From Burkholderiaceae bacterium (GTDB taxonomy: Bacteria; Pseudomonadota; Gammaproteobacteria; Burkholderiales; Burkholderiaceae_C), in assembly GCA_019234815.1 (NCBI GenBank), contig JAFALA010000090.1, positions 46,857 through 110,856 of the forward strand: a stretch of DNA of 64,000 bases. The letters run 5' to 3'. The notes beneath the pieces were generated by a model. The model was not told where the DNA came from and did no database searches. It saw nothing but the letters and a program-made list of their open reading frames with translations. The translations under genes and the position numbers were made by a program. Below, piece by piece: positions 43,642 to 52,093 of this stretch. Numbering within the stretch: position 1 is the stretch's first letter; every line of letters begins with the position of its first letter.

Positions 43642-44418
43642 ATGACGACCCATACCGCATCCTCCGCCCCCATCGCGCTCATCACCGGCGGCAGCCGCGG
43701 CCTGGGCCGCAACGCGGCGCTACAGATGGCGCGCGAAGGCATCGACGTGATCCTGACCTACCGCAGCCGCGCCGACGAAGCACAGGCCGTGGCGGCCGAA
43801 ATCGAAAACATGGGCCGCTGCGCCGTGGCCCTGCCGCTGGATGTCGGCCGCAGCAGCAGCTTCAAGGATTTCACCGGACAAGTGCGCGAGGCGCTGGCGC
43901 GCACTTGGTCGCGCGAGCAGTTCAACTTCCTCGTCAACAACGCGGGCATCGGCATCCACGCAGCGTTCGCCGACACCACCGAAGCGCAGTTCGACGAGCT
44001 CATGGCCGTCCACCTCAAGGGGCCCTTCTTCCTCACCCAGGCCCTGCTGCCGCTGCTGGCCGACGGCGGGCGCATCGTCAATCTGTCCTCGGGCCTCGCG
44101 CGCTTCGCGCTGCCGGGCTACGCGGCCTACGCCACGATGAAGGGCGGCATGGAGGTGCTGACGCGCTATTTGGCCAAGGAACTGGGGCCGCGCGGCATCG
44201 CCGTCAACATCGTGGCGCCGGGCGCCATCGAAACCGATTTCGGCGGCGGCACGGTGCGCGACAACGCCCAGGTGAACGCCTTCGTCGCCTCGCAGACGGC
44301 GCTGGGCCGCGTGGGCCTGCCCGACGACATCGGCGGCGTGATCACCTCCCTGCTGCAGCCGGCAAACCGCTGGATCAACGCCCAGCGCATCGAGGCCTCG
44401 GGCGGCATGTTTCTGTAA
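43642..44418 (+). CDS. SDR family oxidoreductase
   Basis: ALITGGSRGLGRNAALQMAREG, NNAGIG, YAAYATMKGG (YxxxK). Confidence 0.95.
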   Translation: MTTHTASSAPIALITGGSRGLGRNAALQMAREGIDVILTYRSRADEAQAVAAEIENMGRCAVALPLDVGRSSSFKDFTGQVREALARTWSREQFNFLVNNAGIGIHAAFADTTEAQFDELMAVHLKGPFFLTQALLPLLADGGRIVNLSSGLARFALPGYAAYATMKGGMEVLTRYLAKELGPRGIAVNIVAPGAIETDFGGGTVRDNAQVNAFVASQTALGRVGLPDDIGGVITSLLQPANRWINAQRIEASGGMFL

Positions 44419-44427
44419 GGCGCGGCT

Positions 44428-45390
44428 TCAGGCCAGGCAGCCCAGTCCCCGCAAGGTCTGTTCGACCGCCGCATCCAAAGGCGTGTGCGGTTCGCTGCCG
44501 AGAAAGGCCTGCAGCTTGCGGTTGTCCAGCCTGAGCGGGCGCTGCCACAAATAGCGCATTTCCAGCAGCTCCCGCGACAGGGGATGAACCGGGCTCGCCA
44601 GGCGCAGCAGCCACCACGGCAGGCGGCGCACCGCCACCGCCCGGCCGATGGCGCGGCGCATGGCATCGATCATCAAATCTCCTGACGCCAGCCAATGCCC
44701 GCCGAAATTGAAATGGGCCGCCACGCCCAAATCGGGCTCGCGCTCCAGCAAGGCGGCGACCGTGCCGCCCAGGTCGGGCAGATAGGCCCAGGCATGCCCG
44801 AGCGCGAGGTCGCCGGGGTAGGTGATGGCGTGGGCGCGCCGTCCGGGCCTGACCATGGCCGCGCTGAACCAGGAATTGACCGATGCATGCGAGCCGAAGA
44901 AGTCGCCAGCCCGCACCATCAGGCTGCGCATGCCGCGCGACGAGGCCTGCTCAATCATCTCCTCCATCTCCAGCCGGATCCAGCCCTTGACAGTGTCGGG
45001 GCGCTTCGCCGTGTCCTCAGCCACCCGATCGCCGCCGTCGCGCCCGTAGACATAGACGTTGGCCGGGAACACCAGGCGGGCGTCCGCCGCCTGCGCCGCC
45101 GCAATGGCGTTGCCCAGCATGGGCAGCGCCAGTTCGCGCCAACCCTGGTAGCGAGGCGGATTGACGCCATGCACGACGACGTCGCAGCCTCGCGCCGCTT
45201 CCACCACCTGGCTGCGCTGCATGGCGTCGCCGACATGCACCTCGACAGACGGGTGGACGGGCTGCCCCGTGCTCTGTCCCGAGGCTCTGCGCAGCGTGCG
45301 CACTCGCCACCCGCGCTCAATCAGGGCTTGGGCCGTCGCCGCCCCAAAACTGCCAGCCGCACCCAACACGAATGCCGTACCGCGCGCCAT
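44428..45390 (-). CDS. NAD-dependent epimerase/dehydratase family protein
   Basis: FVLGAAGSFGAATAQALIERGWRVRTLRR, NVYVYG, extended-SDR-like. Confidence 0.85.
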   Translation of the reverse strand: MARGTAFVLGAAGSFGAATAQALIERGWRVRTLRRASGQSTGQPVHPSVEVHVGDAMQRSQVVEAARGCDVVVHGVNPPRYQGWRELALPMLGNAIAAAQAADARLVFPANVYVYGRDGGDRVAEDTAKRPDTVKGWIRLEMEEMIEQASSRGMRSLMVRAGDFFGSHASVNSWFSAAMVRPGRRAHAITYPGDLALGHAWAYLPDLGGTVAALLEREPDLGVAAHFNFGGHWLASGDLMIDAMRRAIGRAVAVRRLPWWLLRLASPVHPLSRELLEMRYLWQRPLRLDNRKLQAFLGSEPHTPLDAAVEQTLRGLGCLA

Positions 45391-45484
45391 ATGCACCCCT
45401 TCAGTTTCAATCGGATGCTGAATATTAGGGTTCGGATGTATAAACGTAAATCGACGTTCGTGAATAGCATTCATGCAAAAACGT

Positions 45485-46390
45485 ATGAACAAGCCTGAGC
45501 CTGCATTGTCCTGGGAACATTTGCGTTATTTCCTGGCCGTGATGGAACACGGAACGCTCTCGGCCGCCGCCCGCAAGCTGGGAGCGACGCAGCCGACGAT
45601 GGGTCGGCACATCGACGCCCTGGAAGCGGAAATCGGCGGCCCGCTGTTCACACGCTCCAGGCACGGCCTGCTGCCCAACGACAAGGCGCGCGCGCTGCTG
45701 CCCCATGCGCAGACCATGGCGTCCGCGGCGGACGCGCTGCTCCGGTCCGCCACCGGAGATGCCGATGCGGCCCTGTCCGGCGCCGTGCGGATTTCCGCCA
45801 GCGAAATGATGGGAAGCGAAGTGCTGCCGGAGATCCTGGCCCGCTTCGCCATCCAGCATCCCGGCGTCCACGTGGAGCTGCTGCTCAGCGACCAGCCCGC
45901 CGATCTGCTGCGGCGGGATGCCGACATTGCCGTGCGCATGTTCCGTCCCACCCAGGGGGCGCTGCGCGCGGCACGCGCCGGGCGGGTCGGCGTGGCCCTG
46001 TATGCCCACAGCGCCTACGCGGCGCGCAAGGGCATGCCCAAGACCCTGGCGGACGCGCGCTCGCATGTGCTGATCGGGTATGACCGCAACCCGCTTGGCA
46101 TCCAGGCCGTCAAGCAGGCTGGCCTGGCGCTGCGCCGCGAGGATTTCAGCTTCCGATGCGACCGCGAAACCTCGCAGCTCGCGGCGCTTCGCGCAGGCTA
46201 CGGCATTGGCGCCTGCCAACAGCCCATCGCCCGCCGTGACCCGCAGCTCCTGCCGCTCTTCCAGGACAAGCCGCTCTTCGAGCTGGAGGTCTGGGTGGCC
46301 ATGCACGCAGAGCTGCGCGCAGAGCCGCGGATGAGCGCCCTGTTCCGCCACCTGCAGTCGAGTTTGCGCGCCTATTGCGAATCACGATAA
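45485..46390 (+). CDS. LysR family transcriptional regulator
   Basis: FLAVMEHGTLSAAARKLGATQPTMGRHIDALEAEIGGPLFTRSRHG; divergent from epimerase; alternative ATG 45473. Confidence 0.93.
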   Translation: MNKPEPALSWEHLRYFLAVMEHGTLSAAARKLGATQPTMGRHIDALEAEIGGPLFTRSRHGLLPNDKARALLPHAQTMASAADALLRSATGDADAALSGAVRISASEMMGSEVLPEILARFAIQHPGVHVELLLSDQPADLLRRDADIAVRMFRPTQGALRAARAGRVGVALYAHSAYAARKGMPKTLADARSHVLIGYDRNPLGIQAVKQAGLALRREDFSFRCDRETSQLAALRAGYGIGACQQPIARRDPQLLPLFQDKPLFELEVWVAMHAELRAEPRMSALFRHLQSSLRAYCESR

Positions 46391-46444
46391 TGAACGCTTG
46401 TCCCGGGCAAACACCAAACCAACATCAGGCAAGGCGGCTCGAAC

Positions 46445-46873
46445 ATGAAGATCATTCATGCATTGATCGCGGTGGGGCTGGCTGGCGGCGGTTACCACTA
46501 CTGGAAGCACCATCGCGAGCACGCGGCCGCCATGGCATCAGGCCCGTCCACCAGTGCCGGCCCTTTTGTCGCCCTGCCACCGGCCGACGGACAGGACCCC
46601 GCCACGGTCTTCGTCGTCGCGGCGCAGAACTGCCCGCATGCCGACGCCCAAAGAGCCGACCGACTCGCCGAGGCGCTTGCGCAAAGAGGCATCCCGGTCC
46701 AGCGCACCCATGACGTCCGTTTCCACTTCCATAGCCGGCCCGACAGCACCGTCGTGGATCGAATGAACGGCATCATGAACGGCCCCTTGCCCGTCGTCTT
46801 CGTGCGCGGCCGCGCCAAATCAAACCCATCCCTTGATGAAGTTATCGCGGAATTCAAGGATGAGCACAAATGA
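46445..46873 (+). CDS. small membrane-anchored/exported hypothetical protein
   Basis: MKIIHALIAVGLAGGGYHYWKHH N-terminal anchor; VFVVAAQNCPHADAQRADRLAEALAQRGIPVQRTHDV...GPLPVVFVRGRAKSNPSLDEVIAEF resembles a glutaredoxin-like fold. Confidence 0.65.
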   Translation: MKIIHALIAVGLAGGGYHYWKHHREHAAAMASGPSTSAGPFVALPPADGQDPATVFVVAAQNCPHADAQRADRLAEALAQRGIPVQRTHDVRFHFHSRPDSTVVDRMNGIMNGPLPVVFVRGRAKSNPSLDEVIAEFKDEHK

Positions 46874-47201
46874 AATCTACGGCCATGGCGGCAGCGGCTG
46901 GTCGCTATCCTGGGGATCGGCGCAAGTCGCGATGGGCTGGGTGCTTCCTCACCGGCCCCGCCATCTGGCCGTCATCGGCGCTGGCGCGATCGGACTGACG
47001 ACGGCCCGCGTTGCGCAGCGCGCGGGCTTGCGTGTACACATCTACTTGAATGATCGCGGCCACGACCTGTTCGTCGTGCCCAGACGCGACGGCCTTCTCG
47101 TCGCCACCCAGGAAACCCGCGACTTTGGCAACGCGGACGCGCGTATCGATTGGGCAGTGTCCGAAGGTGCAGTGGAACGGCTGGGGGCGTTGTTTGGGTG
47201 A
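46860..47201 (+). pseudogene. internally deleted FAD-dependent oxidoreductase (D-amino-acid-oxidase type) remnant
   Basis: YGHGGSGWSLSWGSA + HLAVIGAGAIGLTTARVAQRAGLRVHIY (FAD Rossmann) joined directly to DLFVVPRRDGLLVATQETRDFGNADARIDW; N-terminus, substrate domain and C-terminus missing. Confidence 0.7.
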
Positions 47202-47432
47202 GGGTCAGCGGCCTATACGCCCTGGTGCCCCTCTTATCGTGCTGACCCGTTTGCCGGAATCTGGCGGCCATTCATGACCTTCTGCGTACTTTCGTCGCGA
47301 TCACATCCATAGAATAGAGCGATGGTGGCATCCGATATGTGCCACTTTTTTCTTGCCAGCAGGCCGGAATGGATGTGCCCCGCTTCATTCGAGGAATTCA
47401 CCCGCCTTGGCCTGCTCATCGGGTGAACTAAT

Positions 47433-48191
47433 GTGAAAAGGTTTCCAATTCAATTGCTCTGCCTGACTGCTGCGCTCCAAATCTCAGTCGCCAGGGCCGA
47501 TCGATACGAGTTGCTGGTCTACAGTGACGATCTACCCGGCAAGGGTGAGTCCGAATTCGAGGAATTGCTCAGCGTAGCCAAACCCCGCGACATCAGTGCA
47601 TTTCCTGGCCCCACCGTTTGGCAATCGCATACGGAAGTGAATTACGGTCTAGGTAAAGGGTGGGAAATCGGCGTGGAGGGGCACGCAACTGCCAGCGGCA
47701 CGTCGCGAAAATTCGGTGGACTGGCGGTGGAAGTCGAGTACGTGGATGAACATGACGAAGCGCGCGGTTTCTATTGGGGGATACGGGCCGACATCGGCCG
47801 CCAGGCCTCGTACTATGAAGACGACTGGGGAAGCGCCATCGACGTCAATCCAATTCTTGGTTACCGCAATTCTGGATTTCATCTGGTTCTGAATCCGTCC
47901 CTCGAAGTTCCCTTGGGAGGGGCCAAGAGTTCGTTGTCTCTCCAGCCCTCAGCCAAGGCAGCGTGGCAAATCCCGGATCGCAGCGAAGTCGGATTCGAGT
48001 ACTTTGGCGACTGGGGCAGCCTGCGCCAGCAGTTTTCGAGCCCACAGCGCAACCAGACGCTGTATCTCGTCTGGGACGGGCAGGGAACCTGGGGACATTT
48101 CAATGTCGGAATGGGCAAATCAATACGGACCAGTGCCGGTACGCCCGACAACTGGGTGCTCAAGCTTGGCGTGCAAGTTGAATTGGACTGA
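47433..48191 (+). CDS. exported hypothetical protein, outer-membrane beta-barrel-like
   Basis: Signal peptide MKRFPIQLLCLTAALQISVARAD; alternating aromatic/amphipathic strands (VNYGLGKGWEIGVEGHAT..., LYLVWDGQGTWGHFNVGMGK, WVLKLGVQVELD). Confidence 0.65.
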   Translation: MKRFPIQLLCLTAALQISVARADRYELLVYSDDLPGKGESEFEELLSVAKPRDISAFPGPTVWQSHTEVNYGLGKGWEIGVEGHATASGTSRKFGGLAVEVEYVDEHDEARGFYWGIRADIGRQASYYEDDWGSAIDVNPILGYRNSGFHLVLNPSLEVPLGGAKSSLSLQPSAKAAWQIPDRSEVGFEYFGDWGSLRQQFSSPQRNQTLYLVWDGQGTWGHFNVGMGKSIRTSAGTPDNWVLKLGVQVELD

Positions 48192-48408
48192 CGTAATGGC
48201 ATGCCATTTTTCAGCCAACGACAGTTTTGCGGCGCCCAACCCGGCGCAATGAATGGCAGAAATGAGGTGTCGAGAGCGCACCTATCCCCAAACAAGCCCC
48301 CCTTTGGAAGGGTTGACCCCAGACTGCCCCTCAGGTCCACTCCACTGTCAAATCCAGATTAAATGACAGCGAGTGTCGATCTCACTCGGCATCGCTGAAG
48401 GAGTTGCG

Positions 48409-48612
48409 ATGAACCAAAAGACTTATATTCTCGGCAGCTTTCTTGCGGCGACTGCGGGCATTTGTGGCTGGCTGACTGGCAATGCCCTGCTCTACATCGT
48501 CAGCGGGATTGCGATGGGCAGCGTGGGCACGTCCATTTACGAGAGGACCAAACGAAGCGATGCGTGGAAGGCCTCGCAATTCCACAGCACGCAGCAGTCG
48601 AGCTTTCGTTGA
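48409..48612 (+). CDS. small two-helix membrane protein, hypothetical
   Basis: MNQKTYILGSFLAATAGICGWLTGNALLYIVSGIAMGSVGTSIYERTKRS; RBS-like gaaggag. Confidence 0.6.
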   Translation: MNQKTYILGSFLAATAGICGWLTGNALLYIVSGIAMGSVGTSIYERTKRSDAWKASQFHSTQQSSFR

Positions 48613-48652
48613 ATGGCCGCAACACTCATCCATTGAATCGATGAAAGCGTCG

Positions 48653-49204
48653 TCAGACGACGCGTTCCAGCATCTTGTTAGCGCTGTCCTTGTAGCGGCA
48701 CTCTCCAAATACTTCATAGCCCAGATGGGCCGCGACCCGCAGTGAGGGCAGGTTGTCGCCGCCAATCAGGCACACCGTACGCGGCGGCACCAGGGCCTGG
48801 TCGATCCAGTCGTGAGCGGCCTTGGCGGCTTCCAGGGCGATGCCCTGCCCTTGCGCCGCCCGGGTCATGATCCAGGCCGCCTCGAGATGGCCGTCGAACA
48901 GCTCGCCCAGCCCCCGGTGGAAATCAGCCAGACCCGTTTCGCCCAAAAACACGCCGTCGGACTTCCTGAATACCGCAAAGAGGCCGAAGCCGAGCAGCGT
49001 CCAGTGCCCGGCGTAGCGCAAGAGCCTGTTCCAGGCATCTTCGCGAGACATCTGGGGCGCCGCAATGAACTTGAAAAGCTCGCGGTCCGAAAACATCGCG
49101 TACCAGGGTTCGAAATCGCTCAGCCGGTGCGGCCGGAGCAACAGCCTGTCCGTCTCGATGAGCGGCCCGGTTTCAACTGGATGGAGCACCGTTCTTTGTT
49201 TCAT
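48653..49204 (-). CDS. GNAT family N-acetyltransferase (RimJ/RimL-like)
   Basis: LIETDRLLLRPHRLSDFEPWYAMFSD...AAQGQGIALEAAKAAHDW. Confidence 0.9.
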   Translation of the reverse strand: MKQRTVLHPVETGPLIETDRLLLRPHRLSDFEPWYAMFSDRELFKFIAAPQMSREDAWNRLLRYAGHWTLLGFGLFAVFRKSDGVFLGETGLADFHRGLGELFDGHLEAAWIMTRAAQGQGIALEAAKAAHDWIDQALVPPRTVCLIGGDNLPSLRVAAHLGYEVFGECRYKDSANKMLERVV

Positions 49205-52017
49205 CCCGCCTCTTTCATCAGCTTCGCCACCTCGACCTGCTTGACATAGGCATTGCCCAGCTTGGACAGGCGGTCGAGTTCGGCGCGGGCCTGGGCCTTG
49301 TCGCCGGTCTGGATCAGGTAGCGCGCCAGGTTGAGACGGTAGTCATTGCCCTTGGGGTCCAGTTGCACGACGCGCTTCTGGGTGGCGAGCGCCTTGTCCC
49401 ATTGCTTATCCTCGGCGAGCGCCAGGGCATAGGTATCGAGGACGTTGGGCACGTTGGGCGCGTGCGCCACGGCTTTTTCGGCATAGGCCAGGGCGCCCGG
49501 CTCCTTGCGCTGCAGGCGTATCCAGGCCACGTTGTTGAGCACCAGGATCTGGTCCGGACGCTTCTTCAGGACGTCCTGGTAGCGGGACTCGGCGCCGGAC
49601 AGATCGCCGCTGGCCAACGCCCGGTCCGCCAGGTAGAGCGCGAAATCCTCGTCATTGGGGTGCTGTTTCTGCCAGCCGTCGGCAAAACGCTGCGCCTCGG
49701 CCTGACGTTGGGTGCCCAGGAGCACACTGTGCAGGCGTTCGGCGGCGTCGGAGGGGACGGGCATGGCAGCCAGCTTGCGATACACCGCCAGCGCGGCATC
49801 CCATTGCTGCTGCGATTCATCGATGCGGCCTTCGGCCAGGAAGCCGGCGGCGTCCTGCGGCAGCCGGCTCTGCCTGTCGCGGGCCCAGACCAGCGCGTCC
49901 TGCGGGTGCTGGGTCTGCAAAGCCAGCTGGATAGCTGTGTTGAACACGGGCGCGGCGTCGGGACTGATGGAAAAGGCTTTCGCCAGGTCGGCTTGCGCTG
50001 CGGCCCAGTTCTTCTCGGCCGCGTGCAGCTTGGCGGCGCCGAGGGCGCCCGCCGGACTTTCAGGCGCCATGGCGCTGAGCTTGCCGAAACTGCTGAGCGC
50101 CTGCGCGGAGTCCCCGGCGCTCCACTGCGCCATGGCCAGGCGCTCCAGCAGTTCTGGCTGGCTGGGCAAGGCCGCCACGGCCGATTGCGCCGCATTCAAG
50201 GCGCCCTTGTTGTCGCCCTGCCCGGCCAGCTGCTCGATCTGCACCAGCCTGGCCCTGGGGTTGCCAGGGTCGGCCTGCACGGCATCGGCCAGCACGCGCT
50301 GCACCTCGGCGGCTGGCGCGCCGGACTTCTGGCTCAACTCGGCCAGCGCCAGCAGGGCCGGGCTGTTCTTTGGATGGGTCTTGAGGAAGTCCTTGAGCCG
50401 GCCGATCGCCGCATCGGGTTTCTGCGCCTGCAGGTCCAGGGCCGACAGCCCGAGCACGCTGGGCAGGTACTGGGGGTCGAGCTTGAGCGAGGCCTCATAA
50501 GCTTGCCTGGCCTTGTCCAGCTCGTTCTTCAGGAGCCATGCGCGTGCGCGCAGCTGGTCGGGCATGGGGCTTTGCGGGATCTTTTTAGCCAGCTTGTCGA
50601 TCGCGTTCAGCGCCTGGGTGGCGTCGCGATGTTGGAGCTCCGCGCTGATCAGCGTCAGGTCGACGCGCGTGCCGGTGTCGGCAGCCGCCAGCCGGGTCAA
50701 GGCCGCCGTGGCAGCCTCGGTGCGGCCCTTGGCCATGTCCGCCAGGGCCATGGCGACATGCAAGCCTTGGTCGTCGGGCTTGATCTGCGATGCATGGCGG
50801 AACCACTCGTCAGACTGTTTGGTATCGCCCTGCATCAGCGCGGCTTCGGCGGCGATGCCAAAGGCCGCCGCGTCCTTCGATTGCGCGTCCAGCAAGGGGG
50901 TCAGGACTTGAATCACGTCGGCGGGCCGCTTGAGCTGCAGCAGCACTTGCGCATTCAGGCGCCGCATCAGATCGTTGTCGGGCGCCAGCTCGATGGCCTT
51001 GGCAGACAGGCTTTCAGCCTCGTTCAAATCATTGAGCTTGAGGCTGGCCAGGGCACCCAGGCGCAGCAGCACCTGGTTGTCAGGCGCATTGCGACGCAGC
51101 TCGTCCACCAATTCGCGCACGCGCTTGTAGTTGCCGGCGCCGTATTCCACCTGCGCTTCCAGCACCTGCGCACGCCCCGGCATCGCGCCCGCGGCCTTCA
51201 GCGCGGCCAGCTGCTGCTTGGCCGCCGGCACATCGTGCGCCTCCAGGGCCAGGGTGATCAGCGCCGCATGCGCGTCGAAGGACTTGGCATCCTGCGCCAG
51301 CGCCTGGCGGTAGGCTGCCATGGCGGCCGGCGCATCGCCCTTGACGCGCCAGAGCAGCTGGGCCCGCAGCAGCAAAGCCTCCATGTCGCGCGGATTCTTC
51401 TGGAGCAGGCCCTCGAGTTGCGCCAGCGCCGGCTCGACCTGATGCGTCTGCGCGAGCAGCCGCGCCTGCGCCAGCTGCACGGCATGCAGGTCTGGCGCCA
51501 GCGCCGAGGCCTCGTCCAGCAGGCTGCGCGCCGCATCGGTTTCATGCAGGCTCAGGTGCGCCGTGCTCAGGCTGACCTTGATGTCGGCCAGCGCGGCCTT
51601 GTCGCTCACGTCCTGCAGGCGCTCGGCCGTGAATTCGGCGATCAACTTCTGGGCCTGGCCCTTGCGAAGCAGGGTCTGGGCCAGCTGCGGCAAGACCTTG
51701 TCCTTGGCATAACCCTGTTCGAGCGCCTTGCGGTAGGACGCTTCCGCGCCGCCCAAATCGCCGGTGGCGAGTTGGGTCTCTGCGAACAGGAAGCGGCCTT
51801 CGGCATGGCCCGGATTTTTCAGCAGCAGGTTCTTCAGCTCGATGATGGCCGCCTTGGGCTCGTTCTTCTGCAGATCGGCCTTGGCCGCCTGCAGCATCTC
51901 CTGCTCGGACTCGCCGCCGCAGGCGCTCAGCAGCGCCAGGGACAAGCCGGCGGACAGACCCAGGGCCAGCATGGATGGCCGGAACGGGCTCGCTGTTGCG
52001 CGGTGCTTGATGCTCAT
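49201..52017 (-). CDS. TPR-repeat lipoprotein, PEP-CTERM/XrtA-system PrsT-like
   Basis: Lipobox LLSAC, then GGESEQEMLQAAKADLQKNEPKAAIIELKNLLLKNPGHAEGRFLFAETQLATGDLGGAEASYRKALEQGY and many TPRs. Confidence 0.8.
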   Translation of the reverse strand: MSIKHRATASPFRPSMLALGLSAGLSLALLSACGGESEQEMLQAAKADLQKNEPKAAIIELKNLLLKNPGHAEGRFLFAETQLATGDLGGAEASYRKALEQGYAKDKVLPQLAQTLLRKGQAQKLIAEFTAERLQDVSDKAALADIKVSLSTAHLSLHETDAARSLLDEASALAPDLHAVQLAQARLLAQTHQVEPALAQLEGLLQKNPRDMEALLLRAQLLWRVKGDAPAAMAAYRQALAQDAKSFDAHAALITLALEAHDVPAAKQQLAALKAAGAMPGRAQVLEAQVEYGAGNYKRVRELVDELRRNAPDNQVLLRLGALASLKLNDLNEAESLSAKAIELAPDNDLMRRLNAQVLLQLKRPADVIQVLTPLLDAQSKDAAAFGIAAEAALMQGDTKQSDEWFRHASQIKPDDQGLHVAMALADMAKGRTEAATAALTRLAAADTGTRVDLTLISAELQHRDATQALNAIDKLAKKIPQSPMPDQLRARAWLLKNELDKARQAYEASLKLDPQYLPSVLGLSALDLQAQKPDAAIGRLKDFLKTHPKNSPALLALAELSQKSGAPAAEVQRVLADAVQADPGNPRARLVQIEQLAGQGDNKGALNAAQSAVAALPSQPELLERLAMAQWSAGDSAQALSSFGKLSAMAPESPAGALGAAKLHAAEKNWAAAQADLAKAFSISPDAAPVFNTAIQLALQTQHPQDALVWARDRQSRLPQDAAGFLAEGRIDESQQQWDAALAVYRKLAAMPVPSDAAERLHSVLLGTQRQAEAQRFADGWQKQHPNDEDFALYLADRALASGDLSGAESRYQDVLKKRPDQILVLNNVAWIRLQRKEPGALAYAEKAVAHAPNVPNVLDTYALALAEDKQWDKALATQKRVVQLDPKGNDYRLNLARYLIQTGDKAQARAELDRLSKLGNAYVKQVEVAKLMKEAG

Positions 52018-52093
52018 ATTCACCTCACTCATTCCTTCGTTCGGTTCATCTTCGGTTCATCGCATCGGGCCGCCAATTCAAGGCGGCAGGACT

